From the NCBI GenBank assembly GCA_020744425.1, contig JAGMUV010000005.1:3782001-3846000 (forward strand): a stretch of 64,000 nucleotides of DNA. The letters run 5' to 3'. This document shows positions 1 through 11,251 of the stretch, in pieces (position 1 is the stretch's first letter; each line of letters begins with the position of its first letter). The position numbers were made by a program, and so were the translations under genes. This stretch comes from Dactylonectria macrodidyma (lineage: Eukaryota; Ascomycota; Sordariomycetes; Hypocreales; Nectriaceae). Under the pieces are notes generated by a model, which was given only the letters and a program-made list of their open reading frames with translations, was not told the origin of the DNA and searched no databases.

Positions 1-2
1 TC

Positions 3-371
3 GAGTATCACCCCTATCTTCAGCACGGTGACCTCGTCGCATTCCACAAGAAGCACAACATTGCTGTCTCATCCTACGGTCCACTCACCCCGATTGTGAC
101 CGCCAAGGGCGGACCTGTTGACCCCTATTGGAAGAAGCTGGCTGAAAAGTATGGCGTAACGGATTCCGACATTGGTCTGCGATGGATTATTGACCAAGGT
201 ATCGTGGCGCTTACGACGAGCTCCAAGTCCTCGAGGCTCGAAGGTTACTTAGCCAACCTGCCCAAGTTTAAGCTAACCGAGGAGGAGGTTACTGAGATCG
301 CCAGACTGGGAGAACAGAAGCACTTCCGTGGGTTCTGGAAGAACAAGTTCGCCCCTGATGATAGGAGCTAA
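3..371 (+). CDS. Aldo/keto reductase, C-terminal part (5' truncated by window edge)
   Basis: The open frame runs from base 3, with no start inside the window, to a TAA at 371, giving about 122 residues. It opens with EYHPYL, the end of the strand bearing the conserved E-x-x-P of aldo/keto reductases. Next come IAVSSYGPL, a helix, [19 protein letters not shown] (the segment of the barrel that binds the NADP 2'-phosphate in this family) and the final helices [21 protein letters not shown]. Family members are about 300-320 residue NAD(P)H-dependent oxidoreductases with a TIM barrel, so roughly two thirds of the gene lies upstream. The substrate cannot be told: the catalytic Tyr/Lys/Asp/His half is missing. 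No intron is needed in the visible part. Confidence 0.85.
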   Translation, partial: EYHPYLQHGDLVAFHKKHNIAVSSYGPLTPIVTAKGGPVDPYWKKLAEKYGVTDSDIGLRWIIDQGIVALTTSSKSSRLEGYLANLPKFKLTEEEVTEIARLGEQKHFRGFWKNKFAPDDRS

Positions 372-533
372 GTCGCTGGCTGGCCTCGGCTCTTAATGAT
401 CATGACAAGCACACGTGCTCGGCGCTATGATGTGAATATCAAGATTCACTGCAAAAGTATAAATATAAATGAACTGCACTTTATGTATGTGATCTTTGCC
501 CGTGTAAACTGAAACTGGGTGTGATATCATTAT

Positions 534-1745
534 TCATAACTCATCGTCGGAATCGGTTTCGCTACCCGCAGGAGCTGGGGCTGGCTTTTTGTTAAATGGG
601 AGGTTTCTAGGTGGAGGAGCCTTCTCTGTTGCTGAGAGTTTCGGGGGTTCCGTACGACGGTGAGAGGCTGATCCGGCGGTGTTCGGTGGAGGGGCGTCAT
701 TATCGTCGTCATCACCACTTGCTTCGGAGGCGGTGCCCTCGGTAGTGTTTCCGGGGTCAGTGTCCTCCAACTCTTGTTTGATGTCAACGTCCATAGCCTG
801 ATCGCCAACATCGTTATCCGAGTCCTCTTCAACTATCTTCGAGGCTGGTGCCTTTCTCTTCATCGCCCTGGACTGGCCAGCTTTACGAGCAGGCTTAGAT
901 GGCCTAGTAGATTTGGGAGGGGCAGTGGCTTGCTGTGGCTGCGAAGACTCTGGATGACTGGAACCGAGAGAGCTAGCTGCTAGAGCTAGCTGTTGCTCAC
1001 GAATTTTCATCTTTTTCTCATTCAGAAGATCCCGGAACTTCTGCAGCAAGACTGTCTCATCTTTGTCTTTAGCTTGGATCAGCTCCTCGAGCTGGGACTG
1101 AAGCTGGGCCACGGCGGCCTCCGAGTCATGCGATTTGACTCTCAAATCCGCGACAGTCTGTTTGCCCACGGCAGATGCCTCAACGGCAGCTCCGCACCAC
1201 TCAAACAATTCAATGGCCTCATCTGGATCATAATTCAGTGTAATGGCGCCCAGGCGTTGCTAAAACGGTTAGTACGTGATCTGAGTTTCAGAAGGATGGT
1301 ATGATGTCCTTACTGTAATACCTTGTGTCTCTTTTCGGATGGTGATTGATATGGAGGCTTCACTCTGGACAGTCGCCGTCGCCTGGATACCTGGGAGTGG
1401 TTCCTGTGTGAATAGTGACTCAAGAATTCCCTGCCATTCCGGCTCAGAAGCAGGGCAATTCTTGACCCTGAGTGAAGCTGCCCGATCTTGTTTCACTACA
1501 GGAGAGGTTAGATCGAAGATTACGAGTTTATGCGTCAGTGCGTGGCACAAATTGCGGACTGGGATTTGATATTGCACCGCGAGGGGACAATGAGATGACT
1601 TGCATGAAGCATTATACGGCGCCTCGCCCTCAGTGCCAACCAGCTTGAGGTCCAAGGCCCGCGAGCCCTTGGGTGTGACTTGCACAAGGACAAAGGCCGA
1701 TTCGTCATCGCTGCGGGGGAATCGCAGGATCCTGGTACGCACCAT
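534..1745 (-). CDS. XRCC4/Lif1-like non-homologous end-joining protein
   Basis: Two exons, 1314-1745 and 534-1259, joined across an intron at 1260-1313 (donor GTAAGG, branch TACTAAC, acceptor TTTTAG, phase 0), give 385 residues. The first ~145 residues form a beta-rich head (VRTRILRFPRSDDESAFVLVQ). After the splice comes DPDEAIELFEWCG, then a long coiled-coil stalk with KFRDLLNEKKMKIRE. This matches the LNEKK-x-KIR signature of the XRCC4 stalk where DNA ligase IV docks. The C-terminal ~150 residues are disordered, acidic and Ser/Pro-rich, with basic patches (KPARKAGQ, MKRKAP) that could be nuclear localisation signals. In the family, XRCC4/Lif1 homodimers stabilise DNA ligase IV and act with XLF/Nej1 and Ku in double-strand-break end joining in the nucleus. 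The start at 1745 is the first in-frame ATG giving the XRCC4-like MVRTRI head. The assignment rests on the stalk motif and architecture. Confidence 0.8.
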
Positions 1746-2225
1746 TGGGAGGTGTTTTTGACCAAGGCCAGGACTAAATCTTGGTGGGCGGCAAGGATTT
1801 CAGTAATATGGATGAGACACCGGATTCAGCCTCTGTGTAGCATGAGGACAGATTTATGGACGGCCAACTGAACAGCCAAAACGATGATCAAGGACGATGG
1901 GCGTTGGAAACAGGATTCCGGAGTCGATTGAGGCGAATAGTTGCAAGGAAGGAATGATGATCCAACAGGGTCTGGGCACGTTGATAGAGAGAAACACGAG
2001 GGGTGAGACAAGAGCGGGTGAGACGGGCTCGGTGATCGAGGTGGGTTCGGATTGATCCGCAGGGTCTCAGTTGATTGAGGAGACGTGGAGAAGGCCAGAT
2101 GGTGACGGTGATCTTGAGACCCAAGGTAAAATTGCGTGCTGGGTTTGATGAGGAGGCGACGTATTTAATGAAGTGATCTGATGAGGTTCGAATCCAGAAG
2201 AGCTGAGGCAGCAGCAACGAGAGCA

Positions 2226-2316
2226 TCAGGCAGGCATTCAGGCAGGCATTCAGGCAGGCATGCTCTCAGGCACGCTTTCAGGCACGCTTTCAGGCACGCT
2301 TTCAGGCACGCTCACA
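2226..2316. repeat. 12-bp tandem repeats, two sequence variants
   Basis: Three copies of a TCAGGCAGGCAT-type unit are followed, after a short TGCTC spacer, by about four copies of TCAGGCACGCTT. On the plus strand the array reads as a His/Arg-rich peptide, but no start, splice signal or conserved flank suggests it is coding. It lies about 0.5 kb upstream of the XRCC4-like start codon. Confidence 0.85.
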
Positions 2317-3235
2317 AGGGCTTCAGCTCAAGGGTTCAGAGTGTAAGTGCTGGCAGCTGCAGCTTGCAGACGCCCACATGGCGGCCCGGCCAACGATCGT
2401 TCAGTGGCTCACGCTGGTACATTGGCTGCGTGCAGTTTTCGAATAGCAACTTGCTCCACTGCTCTGTGCTCCTCTCCAAGTACGCACTAATTCTCATACC
2501 AGAGTCAACAGGTGTCATACCTCACGTTGGACACTGTGTTGGGGTTGATCTAACAATTGAATCATCCGTTCAAAAACCTGGCCTGGGGCTCGGATCGATA
2601 CGAGCGTGCAACGGCCATGCCGATCAAAACAGCCTGGTAACTGGACAGACGATAGATCGTCCGCTGGGCTATCCATGGGCTGCTGGTTCCTGGACCGCTG
2701 CTCACAGCGGGGATCCCTGCCGCATACTGGTCGCATGAACAATGTAAACGCTATTATCCCACGTACCCAACAACGTGGCAATTCTATGTCAAGGACGAAA
2801 TTTTCGTTTAAAGAAAGGAATTAAGAAATAATAATAGAAGTCAACCCCCATTCACCGTTCCTAGATTCACTGAGAAGAAACTCGGCTACTTGGAGACAGG
2901 CAAAACGGCCTAAATATCAACCTCTTGCGCTTCCTCTCCTTCCCTGAAACAAGCGTCGGCCCGCGGAAGGCTGACGGGCAAGAAGCTCGTCCCTTGTCGC
3001 GACTATGACGCGTGGGAAAGAACTGGCGCGAAACTTTGGGTCGGCTAGCCAATCGGGCAGCTCCCCTCCACAAACATTGACGAGGCACCACTGTCGCAGA
3101 GAGCCATGAGCCGAGTCTGAGGTCACGTGTGGGCGCTGCTAGGCCCGGCCCCCGAGTTCTTTTGCTCTTTTTTTTTTTCTTTTCTTCACAGGAGGAACGA
3201 TCAGACAAGGAAGCAGGAGACTAGGAGCCGGCGGA

Positions 3236-3300
3236 CCAGCAGTAGCGGTGGGATAGCGGTGGATAGTGGTGGGTAGTGGAGGGTAGTGGAGAGTAGCGGC
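3236..3300. repeat. Degenerate GGTGG(G/A)TAGTGG minisatellite
   Basis: Five to six imperfect copies of a roughly 10-bp G-rich unit (GGATAGCGGT, GGATAGTGGT, GGGTAGTGGA and similar) occur on the plus strand. The unit has G runs of three or fewer, so a G-quadruplex is possible but not strong. No gene assigned. Confidence 0.6.
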
Positions 3301-4019
3301 GCAACCAGGGCCCTGTGCACCTGCAGTGGCTGCTGTTCGTAGGCCTACATGGCAGCAACCTGGCCCTTAGTAGTTAGCAGGAACCGCCACCAGCCACGCG
3401 CACTACCACCCCAGCCTTTCGCTTTCCAACCCAACCAACCCACCTCCCACACATCCATACATCCACCCACCATTCACCAACCTCTGTGCTAACCCACCGA
3501 CCGCATTCCTGACCTCGCATTCATTCTCGCACGTCACTTCTCTCCCACACACACACCCAACAATCTGCGACAAAAAATTCCTCTCCCTTGCTTGCAAACG
3601 CAATTGTCGATATCTTCCCGATATTGCATTCGCTCTACTTTTCTATCGACGCTGCCCAACCTCACGCTGGTTTCAGCGACACCGCGACACACCACACCCG
3701 CTTCAGAGGGCCTACTCCGCACCAAACAACTGTATCCGCTCGCGAATCACCGCCACGAGCTGCTGGCCCAACATCTCCAAACGGAACATTCAAAACCGTC
3801 AAGTCTTTGCCGCAAGCGCGACCGAAGCGTTGCTCTACATCTAGGCTGATTTCCCGCTCGGGGGGAGATGCTGGTGTATGCGGGGAACAGTCAACATTGA
3901 CAATAATGACTGTGCGCATTTGACACCACGTCCAACCAGTCGTGTCTACAGTAAACTTCCTTGCAACCCCTTGGACTTGAACAGAACCCACGCACGACAT
4001 CAAACACAAACATTTTACC

Positions 4020-7000
4020 ATGGAACCTTTACGACTAAAGCCCCGACAGCCGATGGAGGATGTTGTCGAGAACTGGGACGACGACGACTTTGTGGTGGAG
4101 GGAAACGATCTCAGCTTCCGCAGCCCTTCCACTGCCACAAACGTAACCTCAAGACCGCCCTCTAGACGTCGAGATTCTGGCTCATCGCACCTGTCCCTGC
4201 TATCTGAGCTCGATGGCGAGGAGGAGAAGCACGTCCACATCCCAGGCGACGACGAGAAATCCACGCTGGATGCTATTGCTGCAGCACAGAGTGCCGGCAT
4301 TCCTCTTCCTCGAAACGTGCCCACATCCGCTTTGATGGGCGGCACCATTAAACGGTTGGGTGGAAGGAAGATTAGAAAGATCATTCAAGACGACTGGGAG
4401 AACGACCTAGAATTACCCGATGCTTCCCAAGGCTTCAAGATCAAGAAGCAACACACCGAATTCCCCGAGAGTCTACGACAAGTCAGCGGTGGTTCCATCC
4501 AGGCCAGCCCTACTAAACTGATCAAATCCGCTTCCCTCTCCCAGGACAACCGGAGAGAGTCTAACCAATCCACGTCAAGCACCATCAGTGCCCTCTCCGC
4601 GGCTATTAACCTGGACCGGTTTAAGGATGTTGACGATGATGATGACTTCTTCGGCGACGGTGGCGATACTATCAAGGTCTCCAAGAGCCGCCAACCCCCT
4701 AAACCGGTGTCATTCATCACACCTCCTACTCCCTCCAAGGACATAAAAATTGCAAACGCTGAAGACGACTTTGAAATGGACCTGGAACTCCCATCAGACG
4801 GGAAACTCAAGCTGTCCACGAGGAAGGACATCCCAAAGACCCCATCGACACACACTGACGACCTGGATTGGGGAGAAGGTAGCCTTGGTACGAGATATGG
4901 CGGTACACGACGTGATGGGCGATCTAACAGAAGTTCATCAGCATCCGCTCTGAGCCCCAGTGTCTCGAGCTCGATAACAGCTGAGAGTGAAGACGAGACA
5001 TTTGAGGGTCTTGTACTCCCCACTGGACCTGTGAACTTTTCGGAGAGACTGCAACAGCGACGAAAGAGCAGGTCCCCGCACCGGATATCCGAGGAACCCT
5101 TGGTCCCCCAACCGAAACCCGAAGCTGCCGAAGCTGACAAACTAGACTTCCTCGACGGCCTCGACCTGGGAGATGGGGAGGTGTTCGACTCTGGCAAGCT
5201 GACTCTGCACCGTAACGTCAAGGTCAAGGAGACGCGACCTGCCAGTCCAGCGAGGCCAAAAGCGGCTGTATCCCTAACTTTCACCAACAAGCCAGTCATC
5301 AACTCGACAAGAATCCCTCGGCTGAACCACCACGAAAGGACACATTCAACATCCCTGGAACCCGTTTATGAAAGCGGCGGCCCCGCTCCCCGAAGCCGAC
5401 GCCCACAATCACGACTGGGTGGTCACTCCGCCCAATCGTCAGTGACAAGCCTTCCTACTCCTACCACACCCTCACCCTCCCAAAGTCTGCCTCCAACAAC
5501 ACCTAGGCGACGGGAGCTCGGCCTCAGGACGTCCACAAGCTCCCTCCGCACTGAACCAACCACTACCAGCGCGCAGCTTCTGAAGCAGAAGCGATCGTTG
5601 CCAGCTATTCGGGCATTGAACTCTCCAGCCAAGCAGGTACCCTTTCGTCATGAGCGCCCGCCCTCTAGATCCGAGAGCAACCGACCACTCTCTGGCATGC
5701 GCCCCAAAACACCAATTGAGCGACAGCGACCGGCTACTACCGACAGCCTAGCGACATCCAGGAAACCGCCGCTGCCATTCTCATCTGGTGGGCCATCTCA
5801 TTCTCAATCTCAGCACGCAAACTCGAGAACCTTACGCCAGTTCCGTCGGCATGACTCTGATAACTCCATTGATCTGCGACCACACTCGCGAACCATCTCC
5901 AGATCAACAATGCGGTCGCCCAGTCCTCACCGATTCCGAGTAACTTCAGACACTTGGGAACGACTGAGCAAACCAAAAAACAAGAAGAACTTTGGCGATG
6001 GACATGAGCTGGACGGCTTCGATGACCTTCCCACTTCCAAAGAGAGTGAGACCAAATTCTTGAGGCAACCCACTACTGGACCCAAGGCTGCTTTGCGTAA
6101 CAAGCTTTATCAGAACTTGCAACCTGAGCGGGCTTCTACGACATCACCACAAACGCCACAGACTCCGGCTCGGCCCATCAGCTACACTCCCCATTTTGCT
6201 CGCGATACTAAGGCAAGCCGGATTGCCCGCGAGACTTCCCTGGCACAACGGGTACCTAGTAACGGCCCGCTTGCTCCCCTTACTACCCAACGCGTCGCTC
6301 AGCTTTCTGTCCGAAACAACCTGAACACATCGGTTCCTCAAGCGACTGTCCGCTCAAAGAAGCACAAGCGATCCCAGCAGTTGAAGCCTCATCTCATCGC
6401 GAACCTCAATAGCGGAAAGGAGTCAAAGAGTAAGCTACCTACAAACCAGATATGGCCGTGTTTGTACTAACAGTGACATAGTGGTCAACGGAATGTATTA
6501 TAATGCCGAAACATTTCGCTGGGAAGGCAATGAGAATGCACTTAACCTCTTCGATGCTGCCGTGTCGACACCTATACAGACACCGGCTTCGAATATGATA
6601 CGCGAAAAGGAGGCGGCGTCGACACCTCGACCTGCCCTAATTACCAACATCAGCGCAACTAAGGGAGTTCAAGTTGTTGGCGGCATGGTCTTTGATCCTC
6701 AGGCTATGTGCTGGCTCAAGCTTGACCCACCTGCCAAGCCCAAGTCTGATCTTAGCGACCCTATGGATGGCTTCGATGCCCTCGAATCAGACGAGGACGT
6801 TTTTAAGGACATCCCGGACCTGGAAGACGTTAACGGTGCCGATGAGGACGGCGTACAGGGCCGAGTCAGCGACATCAAGGATGACTGGCTTGTCGGAGAA
6901 GAATTCGACGTTGGCCCTGAATTCATCAGGAGACAACGCGAAGAAGAAGACAGATGGCGGAAGAAGTGTGAGAGATGGGTCGGCCGTGGAACCAGGGATC

Positions 7001-7062
7001 GTGAAGCCTGGCGATGGACTATCCGTGAACTTGTCTCGCAATTCGACGACTTGGCTGTGTGA
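4020..7062 (+). CDS. Byr4/Bfa1-like subunit of the septation-initiation two-component GAP
   Basis: Two exons, 4020-6429 and 6482-7062, with intron 6430-6481 (donor GTAAGC, branch TACTAAC, acceptor CATAG, phase 1), give 996 residues. The N terminus has the acidic-aromatic motif ENWDDDDFVVEG (about 18-28), with a second DDWENDLELP about residue 125. The middle 600 residues are disordered and rich in Ser/Pro/Arg. The C-terminal part carries NAETFRWEGNENAL (about 811-824) and GMVFDPQAMCWLKL (about 871), the conserved block of fission-yeast Byr4. Byr4 is the scaffold that joins the TBC protein Cdc16 to the GTPase Spg1 at the spindle pole body and holds the septation initiation network off. Filamentous fungi use the same network for septation. 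The ATG at 4020 sits in ACCATGG and leads straight into the conserved N terminus. The protein is longer than S. pombe Byr4, mainly in the disordered middle. Confidence 0.8.
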
Positions 7063-7653
7063 GCCGGCAACCCCCAAAATTTGCTTTCTTTTCCCAACTT
7101 CATTTTACCAGCAAATCTTTTTGTAATACGACAACCGCCGGAGGAAAGCTTTTGTGGATACAACAATACGTCTCGTATCTAAGTCGCCAACATCAGTTGT
7201 CGCGACGGTGGATACCACGACTGGATACCAAGGGAAGGTTTGATTTGGGTCTTTTTGCGGGTTACGGCATGGCATGCACGATAGGGGTTTTGATGTTTTC
7301 GTGTGTATATTTGTTTGGGTTGGCGACATCGGTTTAATGATGTGACCATGTATGTACTTTACTATGAAAGACGGGGTGGGATTGGGATTGGAACTCGCGA
7401 TTATAGAGGAAAAGCAAGGGCGCGGCAACACAGCTCCGGAGGAAGGAGGGAAAGGAGCTTAATGATGAAATGAACGACATGTTTTACGACGTGCGAACAA
7501 AGACCTGTACTTTTCACTTCACTTCCATCCTTGGCGTTTTGGATTATTGTGCGTTGTAAGACATGCTTTTAAATTTCCTCTATTATTCGACACCGAGGTG
7601 ACATGAACGACATAAACAGACCCATGATGACATCCCGATTGGTATCTACTTCT
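7063..7653. other. Convergent intergenic region between BYR4-like and NOP2
   Basis: The 3' flanks of two genes transcribed toward each other. The tract is AT-richer than its neighbours and presumably holds both untranslated 3' ends and polyadenylation sites. I see no gene in it. Confidence 0.6.
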
Positions 7654-9765
7654 CTACTTTTTACTCGTCTTCTTGCCTTTGTCACCTCTGCTGCCTTTGG
7701 TGGTCTTGGAGCTTTTGGTGGTCTTGGTGGTGTCCTTGACACTCTTGTCATTCTCGGTGCTCTCTTCGCTCTTGTCGCCCTTCGCACTCTTGGCCTTCTT
7801 TTCGTTGCTTCTCGGATCCAGACCTCTTCGGCGCATGGCGTTTCGTCGTCCCTTCTCCATGTACTCCTTGTCCTCGTCCTCGTCCCAGCCACCAAAGTCG
7901 TCACCGGCGGCACCGTCCTCGTCGTCAGTGATGGGGGTGCGGTCGACGACCTCGGCGGAATTGTTGTTGGAGTAGGAGCCGGAGCTCTCGCGGGCGGCGG
8001 CGGCCTTGGCTGGGGTAGGCCCGAACTTTTGGAACTTTGCGACGAAGAAGCCGTCGACGTTGTAGGTGTGCGGGTAGTAGCGGCGGGTGAGGCGGACGGA
8101 CGGATCAAAGTTCTTGCCCATGAAGCTGGTGAAGCCCTCCTTGCCAAAGGCGAGGCCGGAGTCGACGAGGCGGACGTTGGGGCGGCGGCTGAGGGCGTAT
8201 TGCACAACGGACTCGTTCTCCTCGACGGTGACGGAGCAGGTCGAGTAGACGATATAGCCGCCTGTCTTGGAGGCGTGGTTGACGGAGTCGATGGCGGCGA
8301 GGAGGAGCTGCTTCTGGATGTGAGGCAGCTGCATGAAGTCGCGCTCCGTCTTGTTCGTCTTGACGCTGGGGTCCTTGGCGATGACACCAGTTCCCGAGCA
8401 AGGGGCGTCGAGGAGGACGCGGTCGAAGCCACCCATGGGCTTGGGGAACTCGCGGGCGTCGTAGTTGGAGACGATGACGTTGCGGGCGCCGAGGCGGTGG
8501 ATGTTACCGATCAGACCCTTGGCTCGGGCCTTGTTGGGATCGTTGGCCATGATGAAACCCGTGTTCTTCATCATGGCGGCCATGTAGGTCGTCTTTCCAC
8601 CGGGGGCGGCGGCCATATCCAACACGCGCTCGTTCTCCTGGGGGTCGAGGGCCATGCAGGGCAGGAAGGAGGAGGCAGCCTGGAGGATGTAGTGGCCGGC
8701 GAGGTACTCGGGGGTGGCACCCAAGGGCACGCTGCTCTCGAAGACTTGTAGACCGACCTTGGACCACTTGCCGACGGGCTCGAGGGTGACGCCGCGGTTG
8801 ATGAGGGACTGAGCGAGGTCGCGACGGTGGGTGCGCAGGGTGTTTGTGCGAATGACGACGGGGCGGGCCGACTCGTTGGCCTCGAAGAAGGCAAAGGCTT
8901 CACGGGGCGTGAAGAGGCTGAAGAGCTTCTCGGCTAGGTATTCGGAGTAGCCGTAGTAGGCGCAGATGTCCTTGATCAGCTGCGCCGTATACTCGGCCCT
9001 GGACCGGCCGTCCTCGGAGAGCTTGGCGAAGTCGTCGAGCACGCGGATGTTCTCGGTGATGCGCGTCCGCAGCAGTTGTAGGTCGGGGGCGATGAGGGCG
9101 CTGGCCGCGCCCGAGAGCTCGTCGTCCTCGTCCTCGTCTTGTAGAATATGGGGTTTGTCGCCGTCGATGTTGGTTTGCAGGGCGGCTTCAGCCAGTTCGG
9201 CCTCGGCCTCGGCGGCCTCTTCCGCCAATTGAGCGTCTAGTTTCCTTGTGAGACCGGCGATGTTGGCGGCTGTGAGCTTCTCCTCGGCGTCCGACTCGTC
9301 CTCGTCCTCAGAGAACATGGCTCTTCCCTTGCCGCCCTCCTCGTCCGAGTCGAACACTGAGTCATCGTCGTTGTCGGACTCGAGGAAGTCGTCCTTGAGC
9401 CCCACGCCTCCTTCTGACAGATCGGCGTCTTCCAGATCCTCAATATCAAACTCGTCGTCCATCTCTTCATCGGATGAATCCTCCACAGCGACCGGGGCCT
9501 TGCTCTTCTTCGTCTTGCCATTGGCCTTTGGCGCAGGCGCGGCCTTCTCAGCCTTTACAGTCTTGGCCCCGTTGGTCTTCTTGAGCGCAAAATTGTTTCC
9601 ATTGCTCTTGGGCTCCTGGGGCTTGCTGGTTTTCCGCTTCTTCCTCTCGGGTGCCGCGACAGCGGGATCGGCAGGCAGACCGGCCTTGCGCTTGAGCTTG
9701 GCAAAGTGTTCTTCCGACAGGGGTTGCGGCGGGCCCTGCTTCTTCATGCGTCGTCCGACACCCAT
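7654..9765 (-). CDS. NOP2: Nop2-type 25S rRNA (cytosine-C5)-methyltransferase
   Basis: One exon of 703 residues starting at MGVGRRMKKQGPP. The open frame extends 61 codons upstream, but those residues are not family-like and the internal ATG fits the known N terminus. Residues 1-90 are basic and nucleolar-type; about 95-215 are strongly acidic (runs of DDE/DED). The catalytic half follows: SAM-binding VLDMAAAPGGK (about 381-391), DAPCSGTG (about 453-460) and YSTCSVTVEENE (about 507-518). The Cys pair, PC of motif IV and TC of motif VI, is intact, as required for the Nol1/Nop2/Sun mechanism. The extreme C terminus is a Lys/Ser/Asp low-complexity tail. In yeast, Nop2 makes m5C2870 in 25S rRNA and is essential for 60S assembly in the nucleolus. 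It is divergent from GET5 across 471 bp. Confidence 0.95.
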   Translation of the reverse strand: MGVGRRMKKQGPPQPLSEEHFAKLKRKAGLPADPAVAAPERKKRKTSKPQEPKSNGNNFALKKTNGAKTVKAEKAAPAPKANGKTKKSKAPVAVEDSSDEEMDDEFDIEDLEDADLSEGGVGLKDDFLESDNDDDSVFDSDEEGGKGRAMFSEDEDESDAEEKLTAANIAGLTRKLDAQLAEEAAEAEAELAEAALQTNIDGDKPHILQDEDEDDELSGAASALIAPDLQLLRTRITENIRVLDDFAKLSEDGRSRAEYTAQLIKDICAYYGYSEYLAEKLFSLFTPREAFAFFEANESARPVVIRTNTLRTHRRDLAQSLINRGVTLEPVGKWSKVGLQVFESSVPLGATPEYLAGHYILQAASSFLPCMALDPQENERVLDMAAAPGGKTTYMAAMMKNTGFIMANDPNKARAKGLIGNIHRLGARNVIVSNYDAREFPKPMGGFDRVLLDAPCSGTGVIAKDPSVKTNKTERDFMQLPHIQKQLLLAAIDSVNHASKTGGYIVYSTCSVTVEENESVVQYALSRRPNVRLVDSGLAFGKEGFTSFMGKNFDPSVRLTRRYYPHTYNVDGFFVAKFQKFGPTPAKAAAARESSGSYSNNNSAEVVDRTPITDDEDGAAGDDFGGWDEDEDKEYMEKGRRNAMRRRGLDPRSNEKKAKSAKGDKSEESTENDKSVKDTTKTTKSSKTTKGSRGDKGKKTSKK

Positions 9766-10236
9766 TTTGAATGAATGTAGTGAGGCGACTCGTGGGAATT
9801 GTTGTAAGAAAAGTTCAAGCAGCAATCTTGCCCAACTCGACTTTGCCTCTAGCCTAGGAAAAGTAGATGGCGCCCCGCCGAAACTTTTTTCTTCGAGCGA
9901 CGCCTGCAGCAGCCTGATAAGCCGGCAGAACTCCGTATCGTCGCGCAATCCACGTGATCATCAGCGTCTCAGTAGGTACGTAGCATCAGCAGCGTGCAGC
10001 TACGTCGTTGAATTGTCTAGAAGCTCTAAGAGGAAGGTTTGCGTCACAGAAACAATCCTTTGACTCCCTGATAACTGTTCCGTCGTGGAACCTTTATATC
10101 CCTGTTTCTATATATATTTAGCTATTACGACTGTTAGCTCAAGCCCGGCTCACTTTCGCAACTGACACCACCATATTCCTCCTATCGACTCAACCCCGCC
10201 TCTACCAGCTCGCGACACCCACCAAAACCGCCCATC
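9766..10236. promoter_or_regulatory. Shared divergent promoter region, NOP2 / GET5
   Basis: This 471-bp interval lies between two genes transcribed outward. A CTATATATATTTAG stretch at 10108-10121 lies about 115 bp upstream of the GET5 ATG and is the only TATA-like element I see. The side toward GET5 is pyrimidine-rich (CACCACCATATTCCTCC), as usual for fungal transcription start regions. Bidirectional activity is inferred from geometry only. Confidence 0.5.
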
Positions 10237-10907
10237 ATGGCTGAGGTCGGCTTCGCAAAGACATTCCTGTCGTCGCTCGACTCACGGCCCGCTAAGCTCT
10301 CCGCGAACCATGTTGAAGATCCCAAGCGCTTCCCGGCACGGCCGCCAGTATGTTACCTAGCCCCGCCTGTCGCTGTGTACTCTTGTTCTGACATGTATGA
10401 TACCAGTATATTCTCCCCCGCATGCCCAAGCCCATGAGCAAACCCTTGAACCTGGCGCCCGGCCAAGAGCGAAGTATCAAGGTAACTCTCAAGTCTCTAC
10501 GCAACCCACCCCTGGATATCAAGTTCACGTCGCAACCCCTCGACACGTCGGTCTTGGACATCAAGTCCAAGGTGTTGGCACAGACGAGGATCCCGGTCGC
10601 CAAGATGAAGCTGTTACACAACAAGAAGCCTGTACCGGACAGCAAGGTCCTCAAGGACCTATTGGGGGACACAGAGACAGCCATCGAGTTCTCAGTCATG
10701 GTGATTGGCGGCGCCGCTGCCATCTCTCCAGAGGAGCCAGAAGCGGGACCGACGGTCACACCTACCGGCCAGGCAGCCTTGGAGACGGAGGAGTTTTGGG
10801 ACGATCTCAAGGGTTTCCTGATGCAGCGATTGAAGGACCAGGCGCAGGCGGAGGATCTGTCGACCCTCTTCAAGTCAAGTTGGCAATCACGCCAGGCAAG
10901 CCCATAA
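10237..10907 (+). CDS. Get5/Mdy2-like ubiquitin-like protein of the GET pathway
   Basis: Two exons, 10237-10347 and 10407-10907 (intron 10348-10406, donor GTATGT, acceptor CCAG, phase 0), give 203 residues. The N terminus FAKTFLSSLDSRP...HVEDPKRFP resembles the short Get4-binding region of fungal Get5. A ubiquitin-like fold follows (SIKVTLKSLRNPPLDIKF ... LLHNKKPVPDSKVLKDLL, about residues 58-130). The C terminus ends in a short helical segment (ETEEFWDDLKGFLMQRL), the place of the Get5 dimerisation domain. Get4-Get5 hands tail-anchored membrane proteins from Sgt2 to Get3 for ER insertion in the cytosol. The ubiquitin-like domain lacks a C-terminal Gly-Gly for conjugation, as expected. A generic ubiquitin-domain protein is the alternative, but the N-terminal motif favours Get5. 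Confidence 0.8.
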
Positions 10908-11251
10908 TGATAAAACGCGAGCTCACGATGAAGACGAAGAATACAATAGACGACACAATGTGCCAATGAGTTCCACATACCCGTATGTGTATTTATTTCT
11001 GTGGGTACGGTACATGGTCAGGGGCTGGCAAATCTGAAAATTTACGTGTCCGCCCGAGAAGAAACCCCGATAGACACGCCCCGGAAGGACGCTCATTGTC
11101 CCCCCTTCTTCCTTCTTCCTCCGCAAACATCACTACATCATTCATGGTGACCCCCCGAAGCTTGACGCTGGAGGGGACCGAAAGTATGTTCAGTTCCGTG
11201 CCTTCCTAAAGACGGTGGCGTGGGGAATGGTGCGAAAATGCGATGTTGTGC
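10908..11251. other. Convergent intergenic region, GET5 / cofilin
   Basis: These 344 bases of 3' flank lie between two converging genes. I see no gene or repeat here. Confidence 0.6.

Larger units (their letters stand above)
1746..4019. other. Intergenic region upstream of XRCC4-like and Byr4-like genes
   Basis: No credible gene seen. This 2.3 kb holds divergent promoter space for two genes. It contains two arrays of short tandem repeats (2226-2316 and about 3236-3300), an 11-T run at 3168-3178, and a pyrimidine-rich CACCC/CCAACC tract (3410-3560) typical of fungal leaders. Open frames here are short, use no recognisable motifs and overlap the repeats. Confidence 0.6.

Noticed and set aside
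2181..2738. 185-codon plus-strand frame containing His/Arg repeats
   Set aside because: Produced by the 12-bp tandem repeat; no conserved flanks or start context.
4385..5302. 305-codon frame antisense to the Byr4-like gene
   Set aside because: Ser/Arg-rich shadow of a disordered coding region; no independent support.
7603..8751. 382-codon open frame antisense to NOP2
   Set aside because: Its Val/Gly/Leu/Asp-rich composition mirrors the GC-rich codons of NOP2 on the other strand; no motif, and NOP2 motifs are intact.
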